From NCBI RefSeq assembly GCF_002811945.1, contig NZ_NPDX01000002.1:124001-188000 (forward strand): 64,000 nucleotides of DNA, given 5' to 3'. Under the pieces are notes generated by a model. The model was not told the DNA's origin, did no database searches, and was given only the letters and a program-made list of their open reading frames with translations. The DNA comes from Leptospira harrisiae (GTDB taxonomy: Bacteria; Spirochaetota; Leptospiria; Leptospirales; Leptospiraceae). Below, one piece after another: positions 26,275 to 36,900 of the stretch. A program made the position numbers and the translations under genes. Every line of letters starts with the position of its first letter. Positions within the stretch are counted from its first letter, which is position 1.

Positions 26275-27187
26275 CTAATTTTCCGGTGTTAAGGAAATCG
26301 ATAATCATTTGTTTTTGAGATGAGGTGATCATTTTTCGTTCTAACAATTGGTTTAAAATTTCAGAAGCAGTTCCAATTTCCATTCCGGCCATTTCAGAAA
26401 ATATAAATTGAAAATTTTTATCAATTCTATGTTCCCCAATGAAATTGATTAGTTTTTCGGTGGTTTCTAAAATCAATTGTTGTCTTTCAATCAGGCCTTC
26501 CATTGTGGAAAGGATGATTGAAACTTCAGGATCATCGACAAATAATTGCATCATGTGTCCATAGATTTTTGGCGATTGTAATGGCAATTCGTAGATGGAA
26601 TCACCCAAAGCATTGTATAAGGTTTTTTCTTCCTCAAAATCCAAACCAGTATATTTGTTAAGGTTGGATACGATTTCGGATGGTAAAATCACAATAAATT
26701 GGCAGGCATATTCGGGTTCTTTCAAATACCGAACGAAATACTGAATTAAATCACAGATTCTTAAATAACTAACAAATGTCCAATATTTGAAACTTCGAAT
26801 ATCAAACATATGTTTAACAGATTTTTCTCTCTTGATGGATTCGCGAATGTTCATATAATTTTCAAAATCACATTTAAAAAGATAACTTAAAGTGTGGTTT
26901 GAAAATGATTCTATGATTTCACGAACAAGAGTCGGTTCACCGATATATAAAAAATAAGAAATTAATTCTAAATTGTCTTTTGAAATCCAAATGAACTTTT
27001 CGAGAGTTTTTGCGGGAATTTGTGAAAAAGCAGAAAACCCAATTTTAAAAGTGACTCTGTCTTGTAAAAATGCTTCTAGTTTATTTTTCGCAATACAATC
27101 TTCATCTACGTCTTGTTTAGCGAATGAATGCCTGCAACTCGGAGGGCAGGCTTCATATAAAGATGTACCTAGAAAACATTTTGGCAT
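26267..27187 (-). CDS. Hypothetical protein with N-terminal cysteine cluster
   Basis: A 306-residue protein I do not recognise. The first 31 residues hold C4, C14, C18, H20 and C31, a possible metal or Fe-S site. The rest is helical and rich in Ile, Glu and Phe with no signal peptide or membrane segment, and ends in MITSSQKQMIIDFLNTGKLEL. It lies 3 bp downstream of a lipoprotein gene on the same strand. Probably a genus-level protein. Confidence 0.6.
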   Translation of the reverse strand: MPKCFLGTSLYEACPPSCRHSFAKQDVDEDCIAKNKLEAFLQDRVTFKIGFSAFSQIPAKTLEKFIWISKDNLELISYFLYIGEPTLVREIIESFSNHTLSYLFKCDFENYMNIRESIKREKSVKHMFDIRSFKYWTFVSYLRICDLIQYFVRYLKEPEYACQFIVILPSEIVSNLNKYTGLDFEEEKTLYNALGDSIYELPLQSPKIYGHMMQLFVDDPEVSIILSTMEGLIERQQLILETTEKLINFIGEHRIDKNFQFIFSEMAGMEIGTASEILNQLLERKMITSSQKQMIIDFLNTGKLEL

Positions 27188-27190
27188 AAA

Positions 27191-27655
27191 TTACTGTAAT
27201 AATTCTCCACAGTCTCTCATTTCGGGAGCATAGGGATTTTTAACTTCTCTTCCCGTCATTAACCAAGATTTATCTACCATAGGACAGTAAAAACGATTGT
27301 ACTGAGATTGATTTGGAACTTCTGTTTTCAATTGGATCAATATTTCCTGAATTTTAGAAATTTTTTCATAACTAGAATCTAAATCGGCACCTGAAACTGG
27401 TAGGATTGGGCGCAAACCTTCTGCCCAAGACTTTAATTTTGGATGCCCACTGGCCACCATCGCATCCAATGTTTCTGAAAATATTTTCCAATTCGGCTTA
27501 GGATTGTCTTTTAGATACTCTTCGAGAAGGATTTGGTTCTCTGCGAGGAGTTTTGCCGCTAAGTTTTGGTGGGCAGTTTCAAAAGGAACGACCTCTTCCT
27601 TGCAAGAAAGGGCCAAAATGGCTAAAACGATGAGTGAAATCCGAAATACATTCAT
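27191..27655 (-). CDS. Putative lipoprotein, unknown
   Basis: A 154-residue protein from ATG 27655. The signal MNVFRISLIVLAILALSC gives a lipobox LALSC. The upstream frame adds 13 polar residues and is less likely. The mature protein is helical and ends with FYCPMVDKSWLMTG and YAPEMRDCGELLQ, reminiscent of small haem- or metal-binding spirochaete lipoproteins that carry a CPM motif (Cys-Pro-Met), but this is only a resemblance. It is upstream of the Cys-cluster hypothetical by 3 bp; a shared transcript is likely. Confidence 0.7.
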   Translation of the reverse strand: MNVFRISLIVLAILALSCKEEVVPFETAHQNLAAKLLAENQILLEEYLKDNPKPNWKIFSETLDAMVASGHPKLKSWAEGLRPILPVSGADLDSSYEKISKIQEILIQLKTEVPNQSQYNRFYCPMVDKSWLMTGREVKNPYAPEMRDCGELLQ

Positions 27656-27793
27656 ATTTTGATTCTTTTTTCCTAAGTTGGAATTGGAATTCAAATTTTA
27701 GTTTCGAGTTTGTTTGAGGAGATTGCTTTTTTCTCGACAAAGCCGGTTTTTCAAGCATGATGACAGAAAAGTTCACGAAGGTGTAATTCCATT

Positions 27794-28144
27794 ATGATTA
27801 TTGTAGAAGGCATTGGCCACGTCAGTATCCCCGTCTCCCAACTCGACACCTCTATCGATTTTTACAGGGACATTTTTGACTTCGAAGTGGAGACAAAGAA
27901 GGCTACTGAGGCAATTCTTTCTCTGGATTCCTTTCGCATCCGATTGGTGAAGGCAGAAGTATCTGACAGATCCCTTCCTCTCCTAAGTTTTGTGATGGAT
28001 GTGGATGATTTCACTGAAGCCATCAGTGAACTTGAGGAAAAGAATGTGAAGATCATCAAAGGACCAGAAGGTACAGACTCTGGAGAGAGCCTAACTTTTG
28101 CAGATCCAAGCCAAAATTTAATCGAGATTTTCTACTCCAACTAA
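27794..28144 (+). CDS. VOC/glyoxalase-fold protein
   Basis: A 116-residue single-domain vicinal-oxygen-chelate protein with two beta-alpha-beta-beta-beta units: GIGHVSIPVSQLDTSIDFYRD and LSFVMDVDDFTEAISELEEK. Candidate metal ligands are His near the N-terminus and Glu in NLIEIFY. It may be a methylmalonyl-CoA epimerase or glyoxalase relative; the length and sequence do not decide. Confidence 0.85.
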   Translation: MIIVEGIGHVSIPVSQLDTSIDFYRDIFDFEVETKKATEAILSLDSFRIRLVKAEVSDRSLPLLSFVMDVDDFTEAISELEEKNVKIIKGPEGTDSGESLTFADPSQNLIEIFYSN

Positions 28145-28187
28145 ATCCTGTTGATTTTTTAAAATTCTTACTTACGATCCTCTTGGT

Positions 28188-29675
28188 ATGTCGGCAACGA
28201 ACCAAGAGGGTGGGAATGAAACAGACCTACTCACCGATTTCAAAAAAGGTTATGTATACTTTCTGACTGGGTTTCAGAGCTTAGTTGGTAGTTTTCTTCA
28301 ATTTCTAAGCTCAGGGCTTACTGAGACTAACAAAAGAGAAATTCTTTCCTTTCGCAAAAACCTCGACCAAGAGTTAGACAAATCACAAAAGAAAATCAAA
28401 GAAATCATCTTTAACTTAGATGAAAAACATATGTATGCTCAAGTGAGAAAGGAATACTCCCGTTATTTCTCAAGCCAACTTGATGAATCAAGTCGTTATG
28501 ATTTTATCCAATTCCATTTAATTTTTGAAATGTTACGTTACTTCTATATTGAAAGCTACGAAGGCTGGATTTTATTACGCGATGTTGTGACCAATACTAA
28601 GTTCAGTGATCAAGATTTTCAAACCAACAGTCTGTTAAACTATCGTATCTTACCTGCTCTAGAAAGATTATATCATCTTGAAATTTTTCTGAAACGAATG
28701 AGTTTTATTTTACAAGTTAACAATCAAAATTTTTTAACTGAATACAAACCAACCAAACCTAAGTTTCGCGATCGCGTAATCTATCGTTTGTCATCTGTTT
28801 TTGATGAAACCTTATATGATAAACCGGAAGCACTAGAGCCACAAGATTCCGATATCGTTTATAAATCAGAAGAGGTGATTCAAAATGAAATACAGGAGTC
28901 TGATAAAACTAAACAATTACAAAATCAAAAGCCTAAACCAAAGGAAGAAGGTAATACAAATTATATCCAAGCATATGGGAAGTACACTTGGAATTCTGAC
29001 CAACATTACTTTTTCAGATATGAAATGGATAAATATTTGGCAGAAAAAGCATTATTTAAATCAGCCATTAGTTTGGATTTACACCTTGGTGCGGACGAAC
29101 AATTACTTCGTGCTGAACTCATCCGGTCTATGACAAGTACAGAAAAGAAAAATAAATCTGCAGAAGATTTTGAAGTCGAATATCAAAATTTTTTAAAACA
29201 GTTTTTTCAATTTTGTGAAAACATAATTTTGATGAATATGATGATTCCGAATCAGGTGAAATATGTGTTTTTATTTCATTTGGGACCATCGCATTTTTAT
29301 ATGATCGCAAAAAAGTTTTTAATGGAAGTAAACACAGGATATATACACTCTCGTGGTGCTGATGGAAAAAAAGTAAATCGTGTGATTCCAGGAGAATATG
29401 TCAAAAAACATGTGATTGATTATTGGAATGAAACGATTTTACCAAACGTCGGTGAAGAAAAGAACAACCTGGCACTATTGAAAAAGTTAACAGAAATGAT
29501 AGAAGAGAAATATATAGAGATTTCTAAACTTACAATTCAAAAGTATGACGAACTGGACGAGGAAATAAAAAACTCAAAACCGAGAGAACTCATATTTAGG
29601 GAATATATGAATGAGTGGATGGGAGCAGCTAACATTATTATATTTAAAAGATTTGTTAAAAACAAATCATTCTAA
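28188..29675 (+). CDS. Large conserved hypothetical protein
   Basis: A 495-residue protein with no family I can name. It is largely helical, rich in Phe, Tyr and charged residues, without signal peptide. There is one mildly hydrophobic stretch near residue 25-40 (YFLTGFQSLVGSFLQFL), and a low-complexity, Gln/Lys/Pro-rich hinge at about 225-260 separates two globular halves. The C-terminal half has HLGPSHFYMIAKKFLMEV. It converges on the TIG-domain lipoprotein gene with a 4-bp overlap. Single gene with its own promoter region upstream. Confidence 0.6.
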   Translation: MSATNQEGGNETDLLTDFKKGYVYFLTGFQSLVGSFLQFLSSGLTETNKREILSFRKNLDQELDKSQKKIKEIIFNLDEKHMYAQVRKEYSRYFSSQLDESSRYDFIQFHLIFEMLRYFYIESYEGWILLRDVVTNTKFSDQDFQTNSLLNYRILPALERLYHLEIFLKRMSFILQVNNQNFLTEYKPTKPKFRDRVIYRLSSVFDETLYDKPEALEPQDSDIVYKSEEVIQNEIQESDKTKQLQNQKPKPKEEGNTNYIQAYGKYTWNSDQHYFFRYEMDKYLAEKALFKSAISLDLHLGADEQLLRAELIRSMTSTEKKNKSAEDFEVEYQNFLKQFFQFCENIILMNMMIPNQVKYVFLFHLGPSHFYMIAKKFLMEVNTGYIHSRGADGKKVNRVIPGEYVKKHVIDYWNETILPNVGEEKNNLALLKKLTEMIEEKYIEISKLTIQKYDELDEEIKNSKPRELIFREYMNEWMGAANIIIFKRFVKNKSF

Positions 29676-30364
29676 AGAACTAAACTGCATGTTGCAGATT
29701 GAGCTGTAAGGTAAAACTGTGTTGCAACACCTGCGGGAAATGAAATGACAGGATCGTTTTGTAAAACATAATCTGTCGCTCTGCATGACCTATCAAACAC
29801 TCTAACTGTAACTGTACTTTCACATCCAATTGTTAGATTTCTGGATGATAACAAGGTATCAGTATGGAATGCTTTAGTTTCCTGCCCATCATATTCAACA
29901 GAAAGACTATGGCCTTGTTTTAGTTCAATTTCCGGACCGTATTGTTTGTTTGTAACCGTATAACAGTCGATAAAATATTCCATTCCGGCACAATTAACAC
30001 CAGTTTTTGAATTTGGTAAACAAGATCCACCTGACTTTGAAACAGTGATAAAACCAGAAAATGCCCCGTCAGGAACTCGCGTATATAGTTCAGTTCCCGT
30101 ATTCAGCGTCGTTGTCGCAATTACGTCGTTAAATCTGATGACTGGATCGATGCCAAAGTTTTCTCCTTTAATCACCACTTCTGTGGCAGCATAGGCGGCA
30201 TTTAAATTGTTTTGGGCAGGAGTTCCAATTTGTGGTGTTACAGAAGAAACAACCGGTGGCGACGTTAAAAGAGCTGCAAGAGGATCGTCGTTGGAAGAAG
30301 TTTTGCATGAAAAACTGTTTCCAAGTACTAGCGAGAATCCGATCGTGTATAAAATCCTTCTCAT
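29672..30364 (-). CDS. IPT/TIG-domain lipoprotein
   Basis: A 230-residue protein from ATG 30364. The signal MRRILYTIGFSLVLGNSFSC ends in a spirochaetal lipobox. Residues about 35-115 form an IPT/TIG immunoglobulin-like domain (VSSVTPQIGTPAQ, EVVIKGENFGIDPVIRFND, VPDGAFSGFITVS). The C-terminal half has paired cysteines and beta strands. The frame runs upstream to 30463, but those residues are polar and would overlap the divergent gene. Surface-exposed lipoprotein, role unknown. Confidence 0.75.
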   Translation of the reverse strand: MRRILYTIGFSLVLGNSFSCKTSSNDDPLAALLTSPPVVSSVTPQIGTPAQNNLNAAYAATEVVIKGENFGIDPVIRFNDVIATTTLNTGTELYTRVPDGAFSGFITVSKSGGSCLPNSKTGVNCAGMEYFIDCYTVTNKQYGPEIELKQGHSLSVEYDGQETKAFHTDTLLSSRNLTIGCESTVTVRVFDRSCRATDYVLQNDPVISFPAGVATQFYLTAQSATCSLVL

Positions 30365-30433
30365 GACTGCTGCTTCCATTATCGGAAAACCAAAACTGTT
30401 TTCATTTCTATTTTTTCGTTCGGAGGAAATTCT

Positions 30434-31207
30434 ATGAACACTGTCACGCTCCAAACCCACCATACTTATGTAGCATTGATAGAATTAAGCCGACCAGAGG
30501 CAAAAAATGCCATTTCCCTGCAGCTCCTTGCGGAACTAAGAGAAAAGATCCAAGAGGTAAAACAAGGTAAGGCACGTTCTCTTGTCATCATTGGTAACGG
30601 AGATTCGTTTTGTTCCGGGGCAGATTTGAAAGAACGGAAATCCATGTCGGACTCGCAGGTAAAACAATTCCTAACAGATATCAATCTTTGTTTTTATGAA
30701 CTATCAAATCTATCCATTCCAACAATCGCTGCAATCAATGGATTTGCTTTTGGAGGTGGATTGGAATTAGCTTTGTCATGTGATATTCGTTATGCGAATG
30801 AGTCAGCACAAATGGGGCTAACAGAAACAAAACTTGGTATCATTCCCGGAGCAGGGGGAACACAAAGGCTTTCTAGAATTGTAGGAGAATCCACCGCTAT
30901 GGAGTGGATTTTTTCAGGCAAAAAGCTAACAGGAAAGGAAGCAATGTCCAAAGGTTTGGTTTCTCAAGTTTTTGAACCTGACCATTTACGGGAATCTTCT
31001 CTTGCCTTGGCACGGGAGATATCGGAATCTGCACCTATTGCTGTTTCTGCTGCCAAAAAAGCATTACGTGGTGGATTTGGATTGCCCATGAAATCTGCAC
31101 TAGAGTGGGAAAGGTTGTGTTATTTTGAAACGATTGGAACAAAAGATCGATTAGAAGCCTTGCAGGCGTTTGCTGAAAAAAGAAAACCTAATTTTAAGGG
31201 AGAATAA
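30434..31207 (+). CDS. Enoyl-CoA hydratase/isomerase family protein
   Basis: A 257-residue crotonase-fold protein. The oxyanion hole is in CSGADLKER and NGFAFGGG. Both catalytic glutamates of enoyl-CoA hydratase are present (in GGGLELALSCDI and in GLTETKLGIIPGAGGTQRL), so hydratase activity in fatty-acid beta-oxidation is likely. The gene is directly upstream of dcd (3 bp apart), a chance pairing functionally. Confidence 0.93.
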   Translation: MNTVTLQTHHTYVALIELSRPEAKNAISLQLLAELREKIQEVKQGKARSLVIIGNGDSFCSGADLKERKSMSDSQVKQFLTDINLCFYELSNLSIPTIAAINGFAFGGGLELALSCDIRYANESAQMGLTETKLGIIPGAGGTQRLSRIVGESTAMEWIFSGKKLTGKEAMSKGLVSQVFEPDHLRESSLALAREISESAPIAVSAAKKALRGGFGLPMKSALEWERLCYFETIGTKDRLEALQAFAEKRKPNFKGE

Positions 31208-31210
31208 TCC

Positions 31211-31735
31211 GTGATTTTAACCGGAAAAGAAATTTTAAAAAGACTGGGTAACGATATTAAAATCGAACCCTACGATGCGAACCTATTGAATCCAAATTCA
31301 TATAATTTAAGATTACATGAAGACCTGTTGATATATTCAGAATTCCCTTTGGATATGAAAAAACCCAATCCAGTACAGACTTTAAAGATACCAGAAGACG
31401 GATTGTTATTGGAACCAGGAAAATTATACTTAGGTAGAACCATTGAATTTACTGAAACACATAACTTAGTACCTATGTTAGAAGGTCGTTCTTCTATTGG
31501 GCGACTTGGAATGTTTGTTCATATCACTGCTGGATTTGGGGATGTTGGTTTTAAAGGATTTTGGACTTTAGAAATTCAAGTAACGCATCCACTGCGCGTG
31601 TATGCAGGTGTTCAAATATGTCAGATTTTTTATCATACTGTGGAAGGGGAAATCAGCGAGTACAAATCAGGAAAGTACCAAGCCAACCAAGGCATCCAAC
31701 CTTCTTTGTTGTATAAAGACTTTGAAAAGAAATAG
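31211..31735 (+). CDS. dcd: dCTP deaminase
   Basis: A 174-residue protein starting at GTG. It has the Dcd signature LEGRSSIGRLGMFVHITAGFG and DVGFKGFWTLEI with the catalytic Glu. E. coli-type Dcd carries AHRID in place of the AGFGD here; the AG form is found in bifunctional dCTP deaminase/dUTPases, so direct dUMP formation is possible. It follows the enoyl-CoA hydratase gene by 3 bp. Confidence 0.9.
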   Translation: MILTGKEILKRLGNDIKIEPYDANLLNPNSYNLRLHEDLLIYSEFPLDMKKPNPVQTLKIPEDGLLLEPGKLYLGRTIEFTETHNLVPMLEGRSSIGRLGMFVHITAGFGDVGFKGFWTLEIQVTHPLRVYAGVQICQIFYHTVEGEISEYKSGKYQANQGIQPSLLYKDFEKK

Positions 31736-31767
31736 GTTCAATTTTTTTTAGAACTATTTTAACAAGA

Positions 31768-31793
31768 ACCTGCCTCCAATTGGGAGGGCAGGT
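31768..31793. terminator. GC-rich inverted repeat between convergent genes
   Basis: The arms ACCTGCC and GGCAGGT (7 bp) flank a short loop, with further C-G and T-A pairs possible inside. It lies between dcd and the convergent DUF2147 gene. A run of eight T precedes it at about 31742-31749, on the wrong side for the plus strand. Termination is likely but unproven. Confidence 0.45.
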
Positions 31794-31808
31794 GCTTCAT
31801 GATTACAT

Positions 31809-32333
31809 TTATTTTTTAGCTTTGAATGTGCAGTCCCATTTTGGGTCATCAAGATTCACACCACCGAGTTTTACCCAGTTGTTTGTTTTTCCGATAAAGG
31901 TAATGGAACAAAGGGTACCCTTTAGATCTAAGCGATTTCCGCCTTCCAAAGAAGTAAATTTTCCACAGTAGGTTTTACCATCACGTGGGTTGTAAATCTT
32001 TCCGTTTTTATAAACTCCTTCTCCAACATAGTCAAATCCAGTAATAAAAACCATACCTAAGTTTGGGCGATTTCGTAGTTTTGGATCTTCATTGTTGTGA
32101 TCGAGGTAAGGAGTGCCTGGAACACCTTTATCTTTTTCTTTTTCAGGGTAAGCGTTGTCTTTGATACAAACCGTTTTACCACAGTATTTATCACCACATT
32201 TGAAAATTTCAATGACTGAGTCTTTTTCAGGGGGTAAATATCGGCCTACAGCAACGTCTGCCTCTTGGGCAAGTAGAGAACTTCCGGCGAAAAGAATTGC
32301 CGTCCATACACTTAAAACAAGTTTTTGATTCAT
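31809..32333 (-). CDS. DUF2147 secreted protein
   Basis: A 174-residue protein with signal peptide MNQKLVLSVWTAILFAGSSLLA. The mature part matches DUF2147: GRYLPPEKDSVIEIFKCGDKY, then DHNNEDPKLRNRP, GLxxI-type GMVFITGFDYVGEGV, and KIYNPRDGKTYCGKF. DUF2147 proteins are small beta-barrel-like periplasmic proteins of unknown role. Three extra cysteines in the first half may form a disulfide. Single gene. Confidence 0.88.
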   Translation of the reverse strand: MNQKLVLSVWTAILFAGSSLLAQEADVAVGRYLPPEKDSVIEIFKCGDKYCGKTVCIKDNAYPEKEKDKGVPGTPYLDHNNEDPKLRNRPNLGMVFITGFDYVGEGVYKNGKIYNPRDGKTYCGKFTSLEGGNRLDLKGTLCSITFIGKTNNWVKLGGVNLDDPKWDCTFKAKK

Positions 32334-32471
32334 AAAGATCCTTATTCTATAAAATTGGATTCGCTCATTCTGACAGAATTTTTACCTCTGGCAAGCTGGT
32401 TTTTAGAAAAACTCTGTGACAATTCAGAAAATAGTATATAGAAACGATGCGAATAAAAAGATAAAAGTATT

Positions 32472-33908
32472 ATGTTTCATTTTAGATCAAACGACTCTAC
32501 AAAAGAGTTTTTAATACGGAATCGTAAATCGATCCGTGAACATATCATTCGTAATAGTTCCATTGAGAAATCGAATGATTCTGAGATTGTAGATCTTTTA
32601 GAATTACAACGAAAATTAAGAGGTTTGATTACATCCTCTGCTGATGAAATTGCTGTTTCTATTCTCGGAACCTCAACCAACCTTAAAAACATTGAACATT
32701 TACAATCCCAATTTGTATCGGGGCTTTCGCATTTTAGTGATATTTCAGCCAATCTAGCCAGTAGTGCGGAAGAATTAGATGCAGTGATTCATTCTGTTTC
32801 ATTTCAAATTTCAGAAACACTAAAAACCTTTGATGCAACGGGACAAAGAAATATTGAATTAGTTGATAGTTTAGAAAAAACAACAAAAGAGATTGAAACG
32901 ATCGCTAAACAATCGTTATGGGTGAAAGTTGAAAACCAAAAAAATGAAGTCGAAATTCAACTTTTGTATAACGATCTTCAAAAAATTAACGAAAATATTC
33001 AATTGGTAAAAGATATTTCGGATCGCACAAATCTACTGGCACTCAATGCGTCCATTGAAGCTGCCCGTGCAGGAGAAGAAGGGCGAGGTTTTTCCGTGGT
33101 AGCGGATGGGGTTTCCAAGTTAGCCGAAAACACCAAAGTAGCAGTCAAAACAATTCAAGAATCTGCTCAACATATTAGATCTCGGTTTTTGGAATTCCAA
33201 GAAAATTCAAAAACTAGAACTTCTGTTCTCATTGAAATCATAGAAAAAATCCAAGCCATTGAATCTTCTGTTGTCTTTAATAGAAAAGAATCAAAAACAA
33301 ATTTAAACGAAATTCAAATTTTGATTACTCAATTTCATGATTTGGAATTTAAACTTCGTGAAGTCGGGGTTGCTTCTCAAAATATTGCTAATGATTCTAC
33401 AAGTATATCCAACCAAGTTCATGTACTTTCTGATCATAGTGTTCGAACAAAAACTGATTTTGAAGCGATATTTGCCAAAATTGAAAATACTGTAAAATTG
33501 ATTACAAATCAAAATTCGGTTTGGCTATTGGAATTTATATTCCAAAGGAGATTAGATCATATCCATTGGGTACAGGCAGTTGACCAAGCAATTGCAACTG
33601 GAAATGTAAATCTATTTCCTCAGCTAAACCATATGCTTTGTAAAATGGGATTGTGGTATTATCAAAGTTCAGTATTGGATGCAAAACAAAAAGCCATCCA
33701 TGATCAGTTGGAAATACCCCATCGTGAATTGCATTCTTGTGCCATCCATATCAAAGAAGCGATCGTTCAAAATGATATGGTGAAAGTTAAACAAGAAAGA
33801 TCTAGGTTACAAGAACAATTTATAGAACTCAGTAAAATATTCGATTCCTATATTCAGTATTTAGAAATCAAAACGATGGAAGATCAGGGACTAACCTCAA
33901 TTAATTGA
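32472..33908 (+). CDS. Soluble methyl-accepting chemotaxis-like receptor with CZB domain
   Basis: A 478-residue cytoplasmic receptor. Residues about 90-350 are coiled-coil with the MCP hairpin tip [20 protein letters not shown] and [18 protein letters not shown]. The C-terminal about 110 residues form a chemoreceptor zinc-binding (CZB) domain: [27 protein letters not shown], and PHRELHSCA supply the His, Cys, His, His zinc ligands. CZB domains sense zinc or oxidants such as HOCl. There is no membrane segment. It converges on the large SpoIIE gene with an 8-bp overlap. Confidence 0.92.
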   Translation: MFHFRSNDSTKEFLIRNRKSIREHIIRNSSIEKSNDSEIVDLLELQRKLRGLITSSADEIAVSILGTSTNLKNIEHLQSQFVSGLSHFSDISANLASSAEELDAVIHSVSFQISETLKTFDATGQRNIELVDSLEKTTKEIETIAKQSLWVKVENQKNEVEIQLLYNDLQKINENIQLVKDISDRTNLLALNASIEAARAGEEGRGFSVVADGVSKLAENTKVAVKTIQESAQHIRSRFLEFQENSKTRTSVLIEIIEKIQAIESSVVFNRKESKTNLNEIQILITQFHDLEFKLREVGVASQNIANDSTSISNQVHVLSDHSVRTKTDFEAIFAKIENTVKLITNQNSVWLLEFIFQRRLDHIHWVQAVDQAIATGNVNLFPQLNHMLCKMGLWYYQSSVLDAKQKAIHDQLEIPHRELHSCAIHIKEAIVQNDMVKVKQERSRLQEQFIELSKIFDSYIQYLEIKTMEDQGLTSIN

Positions 33909-36900
33909 GGCTAGTCGCTTTTTCTAGTAACTTTGAAAGTTTAAGAACATTTTTGTTTGTTGGATCTATGGATTGCGCCCTTGTAACATAGGTAACGGCA
34001 CGGTCAACATTTCCTAACAATCGACTAACGTCCGCAAGGTTAATTAGGTTTTGGAAATTTTCAGGATCATGTTTAAGTGCTTCTTGAGCTGCTTTGAGTG
34101 CGCTTTCGTAATTTCCTAGTTTTTTTTCCGACATTGCTAAGTAATACCAATACTCACCTGAACCTTCATTTTCCTTTAGGAATTCAGTAAGAACTTTTGC
34201 TGCAATATCGTATTCCTTTCCCTTGTAACTGACAAGACCCAAAAACTTATTTAGTTTTTGGTTGGTTGGATCACCAAGGAAAGCTTTTTTCATTACGGTA
34301 ATGGCTCTTTCTATCTCACCATTTTGATAGAGAATTTTTCCTTCTTCGAATGCGCCAGAAGTAGTGAGTGCCTCATCCCAATCGTCCCCTGGAGTGTCAA
34401 AAAAGTCATCAACAGGTTGGTGGGAAAGATCATCCTTTTCCGGTATATGATGAACTGGAGCTTTTTCACTTTTGAAAACAACACTGAGCATGGAGATATC
34501 GTCTGTAACATCACCGGTTTTTTTTACCAATTTTTCTACTTCATAGATATCGCCATCAGCTTGTTCCACAAATCGTAAAACCATTGTTTCATCTTCATTG
34601 ATGGTTCTTACATCTTCATCTGGAGTTAAGTCAATATCATCTCGGCCATCGGAACCAAGAATCAATTGGTCTCCAGGTAGTAGTTGGAAAGTCTGTACTT
34701 CGAATGGATATTCAGAATCCAATCCTAGTTTACGAAGTTTTAATTCGTCTTCGATGAAACTAGCTTTTCCATCTCGGTAAAGGATACTGTAAGGGTGTTC
34801 TGCGTTGAAATACCAGATTTTTCCTGAATCGTCATCAATCAACATCACTGTAGCAGAGATAACCATGGTTCCACTAAAAGATTTGAAAACCGCGTTTACT
34901 TCTTCATAAACGTCTGTTAACCATTCTTCTGGAGTTCGATTGAGAATTCGTTTGTTACCAGCAGAACGAGCCATGATGGAATTCATGACCACTCCCATTA
35001 CCAAGGAACCACCGGCACCTTGCATGGATTTTCCCATTGCATCTCCATTCATCACCATGGTATAACGATGGAAATCATCTGGTTTTCCTAACTTTAAATT
35101 TCCAGTAATACAAATATCGCCGCCGAGATCTCCGGTTTTATTACGGAATTCGAAAGTTTTCTTTTGGTGAACAAAAAAGTCGCAACGAATATTATCTGAT
35201 TTATTTGCGTTAAAAAATAATGGTTTTGCAAGTAATGAAGTAAGGAAGTAGTCACCATCTTGTTGTACTTTCAATCGATGGATCTCATCCATTTTTTCTT
35301 GAAGTTCTTTGGTTCTTTCTTTTACTTTCTCTTCTAGATTTTCTGCATAATCTTGGAGTTCTCGTCTTGCGTCTCGAATGGAAGAAACCATCCCGTTGAA
35401 TGATTCTGCAAGATAACCAATTTCATCATTTACCTTAATCGGAACTTCTACTTCTAGATTTCCTTGATTTACTTTTTCAACTCCAGCAAGAAGCGCATAC
35501 AGCGGATTGACTAATGCTGACCGAAAAAAAAGTGGAAATACTACTAATAACACGAACATGACAATCGCAAGAATGACAAGTTCGAGTTTTGCTGACTTGT
35601 GCATGTAAGCACGGTAATCTCGATAATTAAAACCAACCTCTGTGTTAATTTTATTTTTCGAATCATATGCCATGTAAGCAATGTAATGCGAAACACCATC
35701 CAAATCTTTTCGATAGTGTCTTGTTAAGTCTGGTTTGAAATATCGAAAAAATTTCAACATTTCCACGCGAAGGTCGGCACCAGATATTTCTTTTCCGTCC
35801 CATTTGCAATCGTTTACATGTTTGAGAATTGCATCACGAAAGGTGTCTACGTTTTTAACTTTTTCAACGTATTTGACACCTTCTTCACAAAACTGATCAG
35901 GTAAAATGTCACCGAGTTTGTTCGTATTGATAAAGGTTCTACGATTGAGTTTTTCAATCAATTTGGAAACTTCAGCTTTTAATTCTGCACCTTCTGCATC
36001 AGGATTTTCTTCCAAGAACTGAATGATCGCATTTTTATAACCTTCAAAGTAATAAGGCGTTTTTGTTAAACTTGCTTTGAGCGATTTTCGGTATTCGGCT
36101 TCACCTATATTAACAACTTCATCATACAATGCTGTGTTATAAAGATCTGCTTGGACTAAAGGTAGATCAACATTCACAGTAGAAGGTAAGTAGGTTTTTT
36201 TTAAACTTTGTCCTGTAGAATCCGATTCAATTACAAATAAAATATCTTTAGAACGTTCTCCACCTTCTGCAACACGAAGTGCCTTTTGGATGGCTGTATT
36301 ATCAAATGAGGTTTCCTTTTCTTGGTCTACTAAGTAACTAAAAGCCTGCATGATGAGTAAGATTGTTACAAATGAGATTCCTACAATCTTAACCATAAAC
36401 GTCGTTCTTTCGCTACTGTTGTTGATAAAGGAAATAGTAATGATAAAGAATGTAAAAGTAAAAAGTAATACGAGGGCTGTGAGGTAAGTAGATCGCTCCA
36501 TCGCTCCATCGCGACTCATAACGTTAGTTATGTTAGGAACAATAGCTGCAATTAAGGCAGCAATGAGCATGATGATCAATGTACCGCGTTTTTCTTTAGC
36601 AACATGGAACAATCGATATCCGGGCATCACAAGAAAGTTGATAAATGAAAAACCAACTATAAATAAACTTAAGATGAGACTCGCACCTTCTGAATTGAAA
36701 TCCCAAAGGTGGGCAGTAAAATGGTATTTTCTTTCCCCTTGGGAAACCGTAACAAGAAACCATAATACAACGACAATCGCGATGGCATAGAGGATTCCGA
36801 GCATGATGGATGCAGCTTTAGGACTTTCATTGTCAGGAAATCGAAAGAAGAACTGACCGAAATGGATGATTCCGAAGATAATGAATCCCCCGGTAATCCA

